Source: Fuerstiella sp.
GTDB lineage: Bacteria > Planctomycetota > Planctomycetia > Planctomycetales > Planctomycetaceae
NCBI GenBank assembly: GCA_014238335.1
Contig: JABABI010000013.1
Span: forward strand, 37,328-101,327
Direction of reading: 5' to 3'
DNA: 64,000 bases
Shown piece after piece: positions 8,190 through 17,247 of this stretch (position 1 is its first letter; each line of letters starts with the position of its first letter). The notes below the pieces were generated by a model that saw only the letters and a program-made list of their open reading frames with translations, was not told the origin of the DNA and searched no databases. The translations under genes and the position numbers were made by a program.

Positions 8190-10385
8190 GTGACCGTTTT
8201 GGGCCTGGTATGGTCGGCACTGGCTGCCAGGCGAAATTCTGCGACAGCATGTTCGGTCGTCTGCGTCACTGTTGTCGCAGCATTGTCATTGACTTTGCTG
8301 AGTCCATTGCCGATCCACACGTGGATGACAACTACGATCGAACGCCTCGACACCTCAGGTGAAAATCCCTGCTACACCGGCGCACAACACTCACCGGATA
8401 GTGAGTTGCTCACGTCCGCCGATCAGTCAATACCCGGATCTGAACAGGCCGGATTCAGTCTAAACCAGCTTGTTTCTTCAGTGCGTTTCTTTGCGTCAAA
8501 GGCAGAAAGTCCACGTCGTGAGAACCCGACTTCGTTCACGGTTGCGGGTTGGTGTTGCGCCGTGCTGGCAGCATTCGGCATCGCAAGGATGCTGTTCAGC
8601 TTAATTTTCGTTGCGCGGACGCAGCGGCTGGGGATCAGAATTCATAATTCGCAGCTCACCGAATTGGTTCAGCGGCTGGCGTCACAGTTGGGCTGCCGGT
8701 CTGTTCCGTCGATTCGCGAGAGTCCTGGTTTGGCGAGCGCCGCAGTTGCCGGATTCTGGCGAGCAGTACTGGTGCTACCCGGCAGCTGGCAAGGCTGGAA
8801 TGCTGACGAACAAAAAACAGTCGTCGCTCACGAACTGGCCCATATCGCGCGGCATGATTCTATATGGCGTTGCTTCGCGTCCGGCATACTCGCGATGCAT
8901 TTCTTTAATCCGCTTGTTCACTGGCTGCTGCACCGAGTGATGCTGTACCAGGAACTGGCAGCAGACAGCATGGCGTCGGATGTCGTCGGACATCGCTGTT
9001 ATCTGCGATCGCTTTCGACGCTTGCGATTCAACGGGATCACGAAATCAGCAGGCCAGGATGCCCGCACGTGATGCCCGTATTCAGAGGTCAACTCGTCAG
9101 GAGAATCAGGATGTTGCGTTCCATGGATGGAAGTAAAACGTCATTGGCACGAGGTCGAAGGCATTGGCTGGCATTGCCGATTGCGGCGGTTGCGATTCTG
9201 GGGGTGACGACCGTCGCAGTTCGCGGCTTTGCTCAGCCACCGATCGAGCAAGTAGCGCAAGAGACCTCAAACGTATCACCGTCAGAGACTGGTCAGAACG
9301 TCACGACGGTGTCGCGAACCAAAGTTGAGCCGCCGTCTGTCAAAGTGACCGACCGTCCTTTCGGACGTGAGCCGGTGTTGATTTCAGAGATCGGTCCAAA
9401 TGATTCCGGCATGGTTGTGCTTCGCGTCCGGGAGTTATTGCAACGGCACGCCCTGAAGACATTTGAGCCGCTTATCACCGGCGGCATCGCGGCCTGGTTT
9501 CAGTCAGAATTGTCCCAAGCGGACGCGCCGGTCTTCGATCTCACAGCAATCGAATGGGTTGCCGGCAAAGCGTTTGTGTCCGTGAAGTATGACGCGGACG
9601 CGCCTGAGGGCAGCAAACACCAGCTACAGTTCGGTGCCAACGGCAAAGGGATGACGGCGAAACTCAGCCGGAAAGTGGACATCGCGGCGTGGCTGAAACA
9701 GTACGTCCCCGATGCCGTGCAACATGTGATCGATGGACATGAGGTTTTTCAGTTACCTGTGATTCCGACATTTGCTCCCGTTGCAATGTGGCTCACAGAA
9801 CGGGACGGTGGAATCATCTCCATTGCATTCGAAGGGCCTGAGCAGGAGGTGACAGACAGTACGACCATCGATTCCATCTTTGGTGACAGAAATGAATGGC
9901 GCCAGGAACCGTTGCCGAGTTGGGGGCGGTCATGGGGCAACGTTGCCGGTGGCCTCGTCGGTCTCGTTTTCACTGATCGTCAGATCACCAATGTTGTCGA
10001 TGTTCGTGATGAGGATTCGGAGCTGGCGAATTCGATGAATCAATTCGCAGCGGCTTTGACTCAGCGATGTTCGACGTATGCCTATGGCATCGATACGGAT
10101 GCCACAGGGTCCGGGATCGTCCTGCAGACACGTCTGACACATGTGGCCGTCACCGGCGCACGAAAGTCGGCCGACGAGGCACGGAAAATCATCGAGCTGG
10201 CCCAGGGCGCCGACAACACGAAAAACTCCCGTCCGGCGCAACAGGAAATCATTGCCCAGGCTTTCCTGAACACAAGCCTTGTGGTGGAAAAACACGCCGA
10301 TGGCTCGGCGGATCTGATTGCAACGACACCGATGTCAATTTCCGATCTGATTGCCCTGGCCGCAACGTCGTTTCAGCACGAGTAA
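8190..10385 (+). CDS. BlaR1/MecR1-like membrane metalloprotease (peptidase M56) with long C-terminal region
   Basis: An M56 protease that senses a signal and triggers loss of its BlaI partner. From the GTG at 8190 it is 731 aa: hydrophobic helices near 20-40 and 118-143, the zinc motif HELAH at 214-218, the third ligand region QELAAD near 253-258, another helix near 333-350, then about 380 residues outside the membrane of unknown fold. The expected start is the ATG at 8139 that overlaps the blaI stop. From there the frame reads M-N-stop, then continues as IFDSAYWCTLQLTLVTVLGL, which looks like a genuine first membrane helix. A TGA at 8145-8147 therefore interrupts codon 3. Either the GTG at 8190 is used and part of the helix is lost, or the gene is impaired. 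Confidence 0.8.
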   Translation: MTVLGLVWSALAARRNSATACSVVCVTVVAALSLTLLSPLPIHTWMTTTIERLDTSGENPCYTGAQHSPDSELLTSADQSIPGSEQAGFSLNQLVSSVRFFASKAESPRRENPTSFTVAGWCCAVLAAFGIARMLFSLIFVARTQRLGIRIHNSQLTELVQRLASQLGCRSVPSIRESPGLASAAVAGFWRAVLVLPGSWQGWNADEQKTVVAHELAHIARHDSIWRCFASGILAMHFFNPLVHWLLHRVMLYQELAADSMASDVVGHRCYLRSLSTLAIQRDHEISRPGCPHVMPVFRGQLVRRIRMLRSMDGSKTSLARGRRHWLALPIAAVAILGVTTVAVRGFAQPPIEQVAQETSNVSPSETGQNVTTVSRTKVEPPSVKVTDRPFGREPVLISEIGPNDSGMVVLRVRELLQRHALKTFEPLITGGIAAWFQSELSQADAPVFDLTAIEWVAGKAFVSVKYDADAPEGSKHQLQFGANGKGMTAKLSRKVDIAAWLKQYVPDAVQHVIDGHEVFQLPVIPTFAPVAMWLTERDGGIISIAFEGPEQEVTDSTTIDSIFGDRNEWRQEPLPSWGRSWGNVAGGLVGLVFTDRQITNVVDVRDEDSELANSMNQFAAALTQRCSTYAYGIDTDATGSGIVLQTRLTHVAVTGARKSADEARKIIELAQGADNTKNSRPAQQEIIAQAFLNTSLVVEKHADGSADLIATTPMSISDLIALAATSFQHE

Positions 10386-10442
10386 CGCGGGCTCGCGCGG
10401 GGCATCAACTTTGCTTCGTCTTTATTATCCTTACCTGCACAC

Positions 10443-12317
10443 TTACGGTCGTCCGACGACACCGAGTTCCGAAATAGACGCCCAGGGCCCGCCGTTAACT
10501 TCGGACAGCATACGGACACGAACAAATCGGCCCGTGACTGGTTCAAACAGAACTTCCTGGGCTTGTTTCGTCTTAGTGAACGTCGCCTTCATCACTGGGT
10601 TTTCAAACTTGTCGGATGAAGTCGAAACCACGAATTCGCATTTTTTAATCGCTCCATTCCAGCCGTTGTCCTGGCGTGCCAGATAACGGAATCCGCGAAC
10701 CTCGTATCGCTTTCCCAGATCAATCACTAATTCGTGCGGATGCGCAAGGGGCCTGGGAGTAAAGCTGCTGTGCCAGTGAGTCTTCGGGTTGCCGTCGATG
10801 ATGTCGATCGCTTTGTGAGAGGCGGTTTGGCTGCTGAACCGCAGGATGCGGAAGTCACCGTTAGGCAATAATCCTTCTTTGGGCAGCACGTTGGCCTGAG
10901 ATGACCGTTTTGGTTTGCCACCAAATTTGGCCTGGCGATCACGTTCGTGAATGGCGCGATCAAAGAACGTGCCTTCAACGGCTGGTGTATGCGCACGTTT
11001 CGCGAAACCCATCATCGTGCCTAACACCACAGGCTTTTCCCCAGCCAGATCTGTGGTTTCGCTGACGTCCGATTCCAGATCGTATAGTTCCCAGGCTTTG
11101 CCCCGCGGCTGGATGGCTTTCCAGTGGCCCATGCGAACGGCCGTCTGGCCGCCGATTTCCCAGTACAAATACTGGTGCTGTTCCTGCTTGCGCCCGGCGG
11201 CAGATTCGCCCAGCAGTTCGGGAACGATTGAGATTCCATCGCTGTCCGCAGGCGTTTTGGCGCCGGACAGTTCGGCGACTGTCGGCATGAAGTCCGGAAA
11301 ATACCACAACAAATCGCTGACCTGCCCGGGTGTGATTTTGCCGGGCCAGCGAGCCATCATCGGGATTCGCAGACCGCCTTCGTAAAGCTGTCCCTTGCGA
11401 CCTCGAAATTCAACGCCGGTTGTCGGATGTTTGTTCGCTCCGTGAAAACCGCGGGGCTGTTCTTTGCTGCTGAAGTAATCGTTGCCACCATTGTCGCCAC
11501 AGAAGAAGACAATCGTGTTTTTCTCAAGGTCCAGTTCGCGCAGCAGATCGAGAACTTCGCCGACCTGTCGATCGACCATTGTGACCATGGCCGCATAGCG
11601 CGTTGCCTGTTCAGGCCAGTCCTTGTCTTTGTAGATCTGCCATGCCGGGTCAGCATCGGGAATATCAAAAATCCCATGAGGCGGTGTGATCGGCATGTAG
11701 CAAAAGAACGGCTGATCTTTGTTGTCTCGAATGAACTTCTTCGCGGCATCATGAATGAGATACTGCGAATACGTTTCGCCGTCGCTGGCACCGTGATTGT
11801 TCTTCAGCGGTACTTCTTCACTGTTGCGGACCAGATAAGGCGGGTAATAAGTGTGTGCATGAACCTGATCGTAGTATCCAAAGAATGTGTCAAAGCCATG
11901 CTCTTCGGGCACACCCGTCGACCCTCGCCCTCCACATCCCCATTTTCCAAACCCGCCGGTTGCATAGCCAGCGTCCTTCAGCATCGATGCGACGGTTTCT
12001 TCATCGGCCCGCAATGGTGTGCCTCCGCCGTTGACGCGGACGGATGTGTGGCCACTGTGCTTACCCGTCATCAAACAGCAGCGCGTCGGAGCACAAACGG
12101 CAGAACCGGCGAGCGCTTGTGTGAATCGAATGCCTTGGGCAGCCATTGCGTCGATGCGCGGGGTCCTGATATTCGGATTGCCCATGCACGAAAGTTCGTA
12201 GTAGCCCAGCTCATCCGCCATGATGTAGACGACATTCGTCCGTTCAGCCGATGCTGCACCTGCTTCAATGGTCAGGCCGACCGTGATCACGAAAGCGATG
12301 AGAGCAGGGCGAAACAT
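10443..12317 (-). CDS. Secreted type I sulfatase with C-terminal F5/8-type (discoidin/CBM32-like) domain
   Basis: 624 aa with a signal peptide (residues 1-24). The catalytic domain begins TNVVYIMADELGYYELSCMG and carries the signature CAPTR (Cys75, formylglycine site; Thr replaces the usual Ser). It also has GKWGCGG and FFCGDNGGND. After a linker rich in Lys and Arg, residues about 490-624 form a beta-sandwich with DIIDGNPKTHWHS, LVIDLGKRYEVRGFRYLAR and FVRVRM, the pattern of F5/8 type C domains that bind galactose- or fucose-type sugars. The fusion suggests the enzyme is held on a glycan it desulfates. It is transcribed alone on the minus strand between two unrelated genes. Confidence 0.93.
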   Translation of the reverse strand: MFRPALIAFVITVGLTIEAGAASAERTNVVYIMADELGYYELSCMGNPNIRTPRIDAMAAQGIRFTQALAGSAVCAPTRCCLMTGKHSGHTSVRVNGGGTPLRADEETVASMLKDAGYATGGFGKWGCGGRGSTGVPEEHGFDTFFGYYDQVHAHTYYPPYLVRNSEEVPLKNNHGASDGETYSQYLIHDAAKKFIRDNKDQPFFCYMPITPPHGIFDIPDADPAWQIYKDKDWPEQATRYAAMVTMVDRQVGEVLDLLRELDLEKNTIVFFCGDNGGNDYFSSKEQPRGFHGANKHPTTGVEFRGRKGQLYEGGLRIPMMARWPGKITPGQVSDLLWYFPDFMPTVAELSGAKTPADSDGISIVPELLGESAAGRKQEQHQYLYWEIGGQTAVRMGHWKAIQPRGKAWELYDLESDVSETTDLAGEKPVVLGTMMGFAKRAHTPAVEGTFFDRAIHERDRQAKFGGKPKRSSQANVLPKEGLLPNGDFRILRFSSQTASHKAIDIIDGNPKTHWHSSFTPRPLAHPHELVIDLGKRYEVRGFRYLARQDNGWNGAIKKCEFVVSTSSDKFENPVMKATFTKTKQAQEVLFEPVTGRFVRVRMLSEVNGGPWASISELGVVGRP

Positions 12318-12434
12318 AGAGACGGCCTTGAACAGAGTATTGAACCAGCGGCTGGAGCGAACGAAAGAATTCGAACGACTCGCTCGATGTTACCCACCAT
12401 GCCTGGCAGGCTCAACACTCAGGACCGGCTCGAA

Positions 12435-13856
12435 TCAGATGTAGTACTCTATGACGTCTGCTTCCGGAACCGCCGCGGGCTCACGTTGCAGCAGGACTTC
12501 GGCAACCCGCATCGCCTGGGCTCGCAGTTCGGAAACGGCCGTGGTTTCCCACAAACTGCCTTTAAGCAGCGGTCCGATTGCATACAGATGGGACGACGAG
12601 TTGCCTTCGTGGTCAATCACGGCAAAATCGTCGTCAGTCTGAATACCAAGATCGAGTTCATCACTGCGGACCATTCCCCTGGCCAACAGATTATCGAACA
12701 AAGGCAGCCCCGTTTGCGAAAAATGTGATTGTGGCCCCGTGCAGTTGATGACCAGATCGCCCGACTGAATCGACTCGCTTCCGTCTGCATCGCGCACCAC
12801 GACGTCAATCCGCTGCTCTCCCGGGACAAGGCTTTCAATCGTTCCGGCAACGACTTTTAACCTGCCCGAATCAAGAGCGTCCGTCACCTTGTTGTGGATT
12901 GACACTGCGATTCGGTGACGAGTGACGTTCCACAGGGCCGCGTCGTGATTCAGAAATTTTCTCTTGTCTTCTGTCGACAGGTTTCGCCACAGCCGCTGCG
13001 TGTGTGGCCGCAGTTTGTCGATCGCGATCGCGGAATTCTGACTCATCTGCTTCAGTCGATCGCAATGCTGTTGCACAATCGCTCGCAGACCGGACAGCCC
13101 CAGTGAATCGGCGTCGGCCGGAAGATAGTCCTCGTAAGCGATTCCTCTGAAGTGCGACTTTGGCAGCATCCCATGCCGCGACACCGCTACAATTTCTCCG
13201 TCCCAGCCGATTTCCGCCAGTGTCAGAACAATGTCCACCATCGTCAGTCCGGCACCCAGCAGCACAACCCTGCCGCCAGGAGGCGGAAGTCGACTAAGCC
13301 AGTCATCCCACGGATCCGACCGATAGCGCGGGTCGTGCCGCAACGGTGACGTGGACGGAAAAGACCCGGGCGGCTGGTTGCCGGTGGCCAGCACGACCTG
13401 TTCGGCATCGACAACCGTTCCATCGTTCAGTCGCACTGCCAGACCGTCGTCGCTGGCAGCAATGTCCACGGCCTCTTCGTCGATGGATTCCACCCTGACC
13501 TGACAACGCGTGTCAATGGGATGCAGACATGTTTCCAGCAGGCCTCGTACATAATCACCATAGACACGGCGCGGGGCAAACATTTCACGCAGTTCTGCAT
13601 CCGGCATGCTTCTGAAGTCATATCGCGACCGGAGCCAGTCAACAAAGTGCGACGGCATGTCGGGCAACGCTGACATGTTCCGCGCGGCGACGTTCAGAAG
13701 ATGCTCGACACGCGTTGTCCCGTAAGCCGTGCCTCGCCCCAGCGGCCGCTTCGAGTTGATGACCACCACACGCATGGGACGGTCACTCAGGCGGGCCAGA
13801 TTCACTGCCGCCACTGTGCCGGAAAACCCGCCACCAACGATCGCAATCGTAGTCAT
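12435..13856 (-). CDS. FAD/NAD(P)-binding protein (YdhS/COG4529-like)
   Basis: 473 aa from the ATG at 13854-13856, which has AGGA 10 bases upstream; a TTG two codons earlier is less likely. The N-terminus is a Rossmann fold (TIAIVGGGFSGTVAAVNLAR). It is followed by LGRGTAYGTTRVEHLLNVAA and MSALPD, a signature of the COG4529 'FAD-NAD(P)-binding' family. A second nucleotide site appears as RVVLLGAGLTMVDIVLTL. The C-terminus has LYAIGPLLKGSLWETTAVSE. These are probably cytoplasmic oxidoreductases of the flavin monooxygenase type; no substrate is established here. It has no evident operon partner. Confidence 0.88.
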   Translation of the reverse strand: MTTIAIVGGGFSGTVAAVNLARLSDRPMRVVVINSKRPLGRGTAYGTTRVEHLLNVAARNMSALPDMPSHFVDWLRSRYDFRSMPDAELREMFAPRRVYGDYVRGLLETCLHPIDTRCQVRVESIDEEAVDIAASDDGLAVRLNDGTVVDAEQVVLATGNQPPGSFPSTSPLRHDPRYRSDPWDDWLSRLPPPGGRVVLLGAGLTMVDIVLTLAEIGWDGEIVAVSRHGMLPKSHFRGIAYEDYLPADADSLGLSGLRAIVQQHCDRLKQMSQNSAIAIDKLRPHTQRLWRNLSTEDKRKFLNHDAALWNVTRHRIAVSIHNKVTDALDSGRLKVVAGTIESLVPGEQRIDVVVRDADGSESIQSGDLVINCTGPQSHFSQTGLPLFDNLLARGMVRSDELDLGIQTDDDFAVIDHEGNSSSHLYAIGPLLKGSLWETTAVSELRAQAMRVAEVLLQREPAAVPEADVIEYYI

Positions 13857-14174
13857 GAGCAAACTTTCCTAATGAACTGCTGCCGCGAACGGCGCAACAG
13901 ACCAGGTCGCCGCCGGAATTTCCTTCATTGCATTTCTGCAAAGTGAAAACTCAACTTATTTTCGCCATTCAACATCGAATTCGTGCCGCAGGTTACCACA
14001 AAACGGCGGATGATTGGTCTGATCCGGAACCGGCAATTTGAAAAGAAACATCCGCCGCGTTGGGATCGCTTCGATTTTCTGCCACAATGAATGATGCGAA
14101 TTCGCTTGGAAACCGCAGCTCCCGTCGCATTGAGTCGCCCGCGCGGCAGGCACACTCGTCCAACAGGCAGAACA
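13857..14174. other. Divergent intergenic region, no gene seen
   Basis: This stretch lies between the minus-strand FAD protein and the plus-strand sulfatase, so it should carry promoters for both. Open frames crossing it lack family resemblance. One of them runs in frame into the sulfatase, but the signal peptide starts only at 14175. Confidence 0.5.
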
Positions 14175-15713
14175 ATGAAACATATCTACGCTGTACTATC
14201 CGTCGTACTTCTGGTCGCTGTCAGCACATCGATAGCCAACGCAGCAGCTCCGGTGCGACCCAACATCATTGTCTTTCTGGTCGACGACATGGGCGTGATG
14301 GACACGTCAGTACCGTTCCTGACCGACGACAAAGGGCAGCCGAAACGGTATCCGCTCAACGACTACTACCGCACCCCCAACATGCAGCGACTGGCCGCGC
14401 TGGGCATTCGCTTCAACAATTTCTATGCGATGAGCGTGTGCTCGCCGACGCGCATTTCAATTATGACCGGTCAGAATGCAGCTCGGCATCATGCCACCAA
14501 CTGGATCAACCCACGCAGCAACAACCGTGGACCTCAGGGACCTCCGAACTGGAACTGGAAAGGCCTGAAGAATGAGAGCATAACGCTGCCGGGCCTGCTG
14601 CGGGATGTCGGCTACCGCACAATTCATGTGGGCAAGGCACACTTCGGACCAGACGACTCGCCAGGCGCTGAACCACTGAACCTGGGATTCAGCGTCAACG
14701 TGGCAGGAGCGTCTTTCGGAGCCCCCGGCAGTTATTACGGCAAAGAGAATTTCGGTCTCGGCACCAAACGACAACACCATGCAGTGCCACACCTGAAGAA
14801 GTATCACGGCACAGACACTTTTCTGACTGAAGCGCTGACCATCGAAGCGAAGCAACGGCTGACGGACACCGTCAAGGCCGACGAACCATTTTACCTGTAC
14901 ATGTCGCACTACGCCGTGCACGCTCCGTTTCATTCCGACCCGCGTTTTGCAGACAATTACACTGACTCCGGCAAATCGAAGAATGCCCAGGCGTTTGCCA
15001 CTCTGATTGAAGGAATGGACAAGTCGCTGGGAGATATTCTGGACCATCTGGAAGAATTGGGTGTTGCCGAAAACACGCTGGTTTTCTTTCTCGGCGACAA
15101 CGGATCCGATGCGCCACTCGGCCATCAGCACGAAGTTGCCTGTGCGGCGCCACTGCGTGGCAAGAAGGGAGCTCACTACGAAGGCGGTATGCGAGTACCG
15201 TTCATTGCGGCGTGGGCAAAGCCGATGGGCACCAATTCTCATCAGGAGAAGCTGACCATCCCGGCCGGAACGATCAATTCTCAACTGGCAGCCGTGCAGG
15301 ACCTGTTCCCGACCATCGCCGGTATCGTGGGAGCAGAGCCGCCGAAGAATCACCTGGTTGATGGTTCGAGCGTAAAGACATTGCTAAAGGGAAATCGAGA
15401 TTCGTCTCGGGAGGAGAAATTTCTGATGCACTACCCGCACGCCCCGCATCGCAGTGACTACTTCACCAGTTATCGAAACGGAGACTGGAAGATCATTTAC
15501 CATTACTTTCCGTCAAAAGTCTCTGACGGCTCGCACTACCAGCTCTACAACCTTGCGGATGATCCGTTTGAATCCACCAACCTTGCCTCATTAAAACCTG
15601 ACCGACTTCGCAGCATGATGCACGAACTGACCGCGAGCCTGGAACAGCACAACGCTCAGTATCCCGTCACAACGAAGAACGGCGCAACACCCGCGATACC
15701 TGCTCTGCCGTAA
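14175..15713 (+). CDS. Secreted type I sulfatase
   Basis: 512 aa from the ATG at 14175, which begins a clean signal peptide (MKHIYAVLSVVLLVAVSTSI, cleavage near ANA-AA). The catalytic start is PNIIVFLVDDMGVMDTS. The signature CSPTR has Cys89 as the formylglycine precursor, followed by MTGQNAARHH. Other blocks are HVGKAHFG, FFLGDNGSDAP and KKGAHYEGGMRVPFIAAW. The insertion LTDDKGQPKRYPLNDYYRTP between the metal-binding strand and the signature is typical of one planctomycete sulfatase clade. It is monocistronic by spacing (318 bases upstream, 156 bases downstream). Target glycan unknown. Confidence 0.93.
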   Translation: MKHIYAVLSVVLLVAVSTSIANAAAPVRPNIIVFLVDDMGVMDTSVPFLTDDKGQPKRYPLNDYYRTPNMQRLAALGIRFNNFYAMSVCSPTRISIMTGQNAARHHATNWINPRSNNRGPQGPPNWNWKGLKNESITLPGLLRDVGYRTIHVGKAHFGPDDSPGAEPLNLGFSVNVAGASFGAPGSYYGKENFGLGTKRQHHAVPHLKKYHGTDTFLTEALTIEAKQRLTDTVKADEPFYLYMSHYAVHAPFHSDPRFADNYTDSGKSKNAQAFATLIEGMDKSLGDILDHLEELGVAENTLVFFLGDNGSDAPLGHQHEVACAAPLRGKKGAHYEGGMRVPFIAAWAKPMGTNSHQEKLTIPAGTINSQLAAVQDLFPTIAGIVGAEPPKNHLVDGSSVKTLLKGNRDSSREEKFLMHYPHAPHRSDYFTSYRNGDWKIIYHYFPSKVSDGSHYQLYNLADDPFESTNLASLKPDRLRSMMHELTASLEQHNAQYPVTTKNGATPAIPALP

Positions 15714-15869
15714 TATATGTGCAACGGTGGTCATGAACTGATCGATGCTCCATGTGACGATTCAGCCGTCTGGCATTCATTCGCCTCAGGCCTTGGCACT
15801 CGCGGCGCGATCGGATAAGAATTGAGCTGCTCGGTTCCGGCCCACTAACCGCCTGAAAACGCCCCATTC

Positions 15870-16979
15870 GTGATTCACTGGCTTCGCAACGTTCCTTTCA
15901 GCATTCTTATCGCCTGCATGCTGATCTCCGTGATTGGCCTGTTTGGTCTGCAGAGAGCGGACGAACTCTATGGAGCGTCCCGACTGTTTGAACGACAGTT
16001 AATCTGGATAGGCATGGCGTGGCCAGCGATGCTGGCCGTTACGGTATTCTCGTATCGACCGCTGCGGCATCTCAGCCCGTGGCTTTACGTTGGCAGTCTG
16101 TTACTGCTGGTCGCGGTTCTGTTTATGCCCCAGATCAACGGTTCACGCCGCTGGATCCCTTTGGGCCTGCTTGATTTCCAGCCGAGTGAACCAGCACGGC
16201 TGGCCTTTATTCTGGCGCTCGCCCACTACCTGATGTACCGAGATTCCCAGAGGACTGTGCGCGGATTGTTGCCGCCGTTCGTGATAACGATGCTGCCGCT
16301 GCTGTTGATTCTGCGAGAACCGGACCTGGGAACCGCCATGTTGTTTCTGCCGATTCTGTACACTATGTTGTTTGTCGCCGGGGCACGTCCTGCGCATCTG
16401 CTGGTGGCGGCTTTGATCGGCATCGCGATGCTGCCGGTGATGTGGCAGCAAATGAGCCGCGAGCAGAAATCACGAGTCGTCATGGTTTTTAATCAGAAGG
16501 ATGGCGGGGTTGCTCCGACCGGCGATGGATTTCACCTGCATCAGTCAAAGCAAGTGTTCGCGCTGGGAGGGCTGTGGGGCAGCATCGCCCATGACGAACC
16601 AATCATCGATGATCCGTCCGCGTATCTACTGCCCGCCGCCAGAACTGATTTCATCCTGTCCATTATTGCAGAGCGCTACGGGGTTGCCGGCGCGGCCGTT
16701 CTGCTGCTGTTGTATGGAGTGATTGTGGTGCGAGGACTGGCGATCGCGAAACGAACAAAGGAGCCGTTCGGCCGGCTTGCGGCGGTGGGCATTGTGACGA
16801 TGATTGCGACTCAGGCTCTGATCAACGCCAGCATGACTGTCGGACTGATGCCAATCACCGGGATCACTTTGCCCATGTGCAGCTATGGTGGGTCCAGCCT
16901 GCTTTCGACGTGTCTCGCGATGGGCCTGCTGATGAACATCTCCATGCACCCCGGCTACGAAGTTGCCGGCCAGGTTTGA
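15870..16979 (+). CDS. rodA: RodA/FtsW-type SEDS peptidoglycan glycosyltransferase
   Basis: SEDS proteins polymerise lipid II into glycan strands in the cytoplasmic membrane, with a class B PBP as partner. The 369-aa protein has about ten hydrophobic helices. Family marks are NGSRRWIPLGLLDFQPSEPA, LREPDLGTAMLF, QSKQVFALGGLWGS and LLPAARTDFILSIIAERYG, whose Asp (about residue 260) corresponds to the essential Asp of RodA. The end is GITLPMCSYGGSSLL. The start is a GTG at 15870; it gives the usual short N-terminus, while the first ATG would cut into helix 1. No PBP2, MreB or MreC is next to it, unlike the usual mre-rod cluster. RodA rather than FtsW is chosen from length and the lack of extra N-terminal sequence. 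Confidence 0.9.
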   Translation: MIHWLRNVPFSILIACMLISVIGLFGLQRADELYGASRLFERQLIWIGMAWPAMLAVTVFSYRPLRHLSPWLYVGSLLLLVAVLFMPQINGSRRWIPLGLLDFQPSEPARLAFILALAHYLMYRDSQRTVRGLLPPFVITMLPLLLILREPDLGTAMLFLPILYTMLFVAGARPAHLLVAALIGIAMLPVMWQQMSREQKSRVVMVFNQKDGGVAPTGDGFHLHQSKQVFALGGLWGSIAHDEPIIDDPSAYLLPAARTDFILSIIAERYGVAGAAVLLLLYGVIVVRGLAIAKRTKEPFGRLAAVGIVTMIATQALINASMTVGLMPITGITLPMCSYGGSSLLSTCLAMGLLMNISMHPGYEVAGQV

Positions 16980-17000
16980 CCCTGATCGACCAAAGAAACG

Positions 17001-17207
17001 ATGCCCATGACCAGCGACAGCAAAAACACAGCCGGCAATCATTCGAAAACGGAAGGCGGTTCGAACAGGAACGATCTTCAAAAGACTCCTGACAGAAACG
17101 CACCCTCCGCGCCGGTTATTGGCTGGACCTGTCCGAAATGTGGCACCGACATCGAGCTTCTTCGCGACGTTTGCTGGATTTGCCTCTACAATCCCAGGGC
17201 CTGCTGA
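17001..17207 (+). CDS. Small zinc-ribbon-like protein
   Basis: A 68-aa open frame beginning 21 bases after rodA. The first 40 residues are polar and probably disordered. The C-terminus has two CxxC pairs (WTCPKCGTDIELLRDVCWIC), spaced like a short zinc ribbon that could hold one Zn2+. It ends 40 bases before the signal-peptide ATG of the next gene. No family was recognised. The tidy fit between two genes and the paired cysteines favour a real gene, probably cotranscribed with rodA, but the evidence is thin. Confidence 0.5.
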   Translation: MPMTSDSKNTAGNHSKTEGGSNRNDLQKTPDRNAPSAPVIGWTCPKCGTDIELLRDVCWICLYNPRAC

Positions 17208-17247
17208 TATTTTCTTTCCGCCCGCCTGTTCCCGCCGATCGTTCGCC

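Noticed and set aside
10921..10930. CCAAATTTGG, also found in the blaI palindrome, considered as a second operator
   Set aside because: It lies inside the coding sequence of a sulfatase, far from any start codon, and only the 10-base core matches.
11427..12728. 433-codon open frame on the plus strand
   Set aside because: It is antisense to the sulfatase at 10443-12317 and the FAD protein gene. Its translation shows no domain, and both opposite genes are strongly supported.
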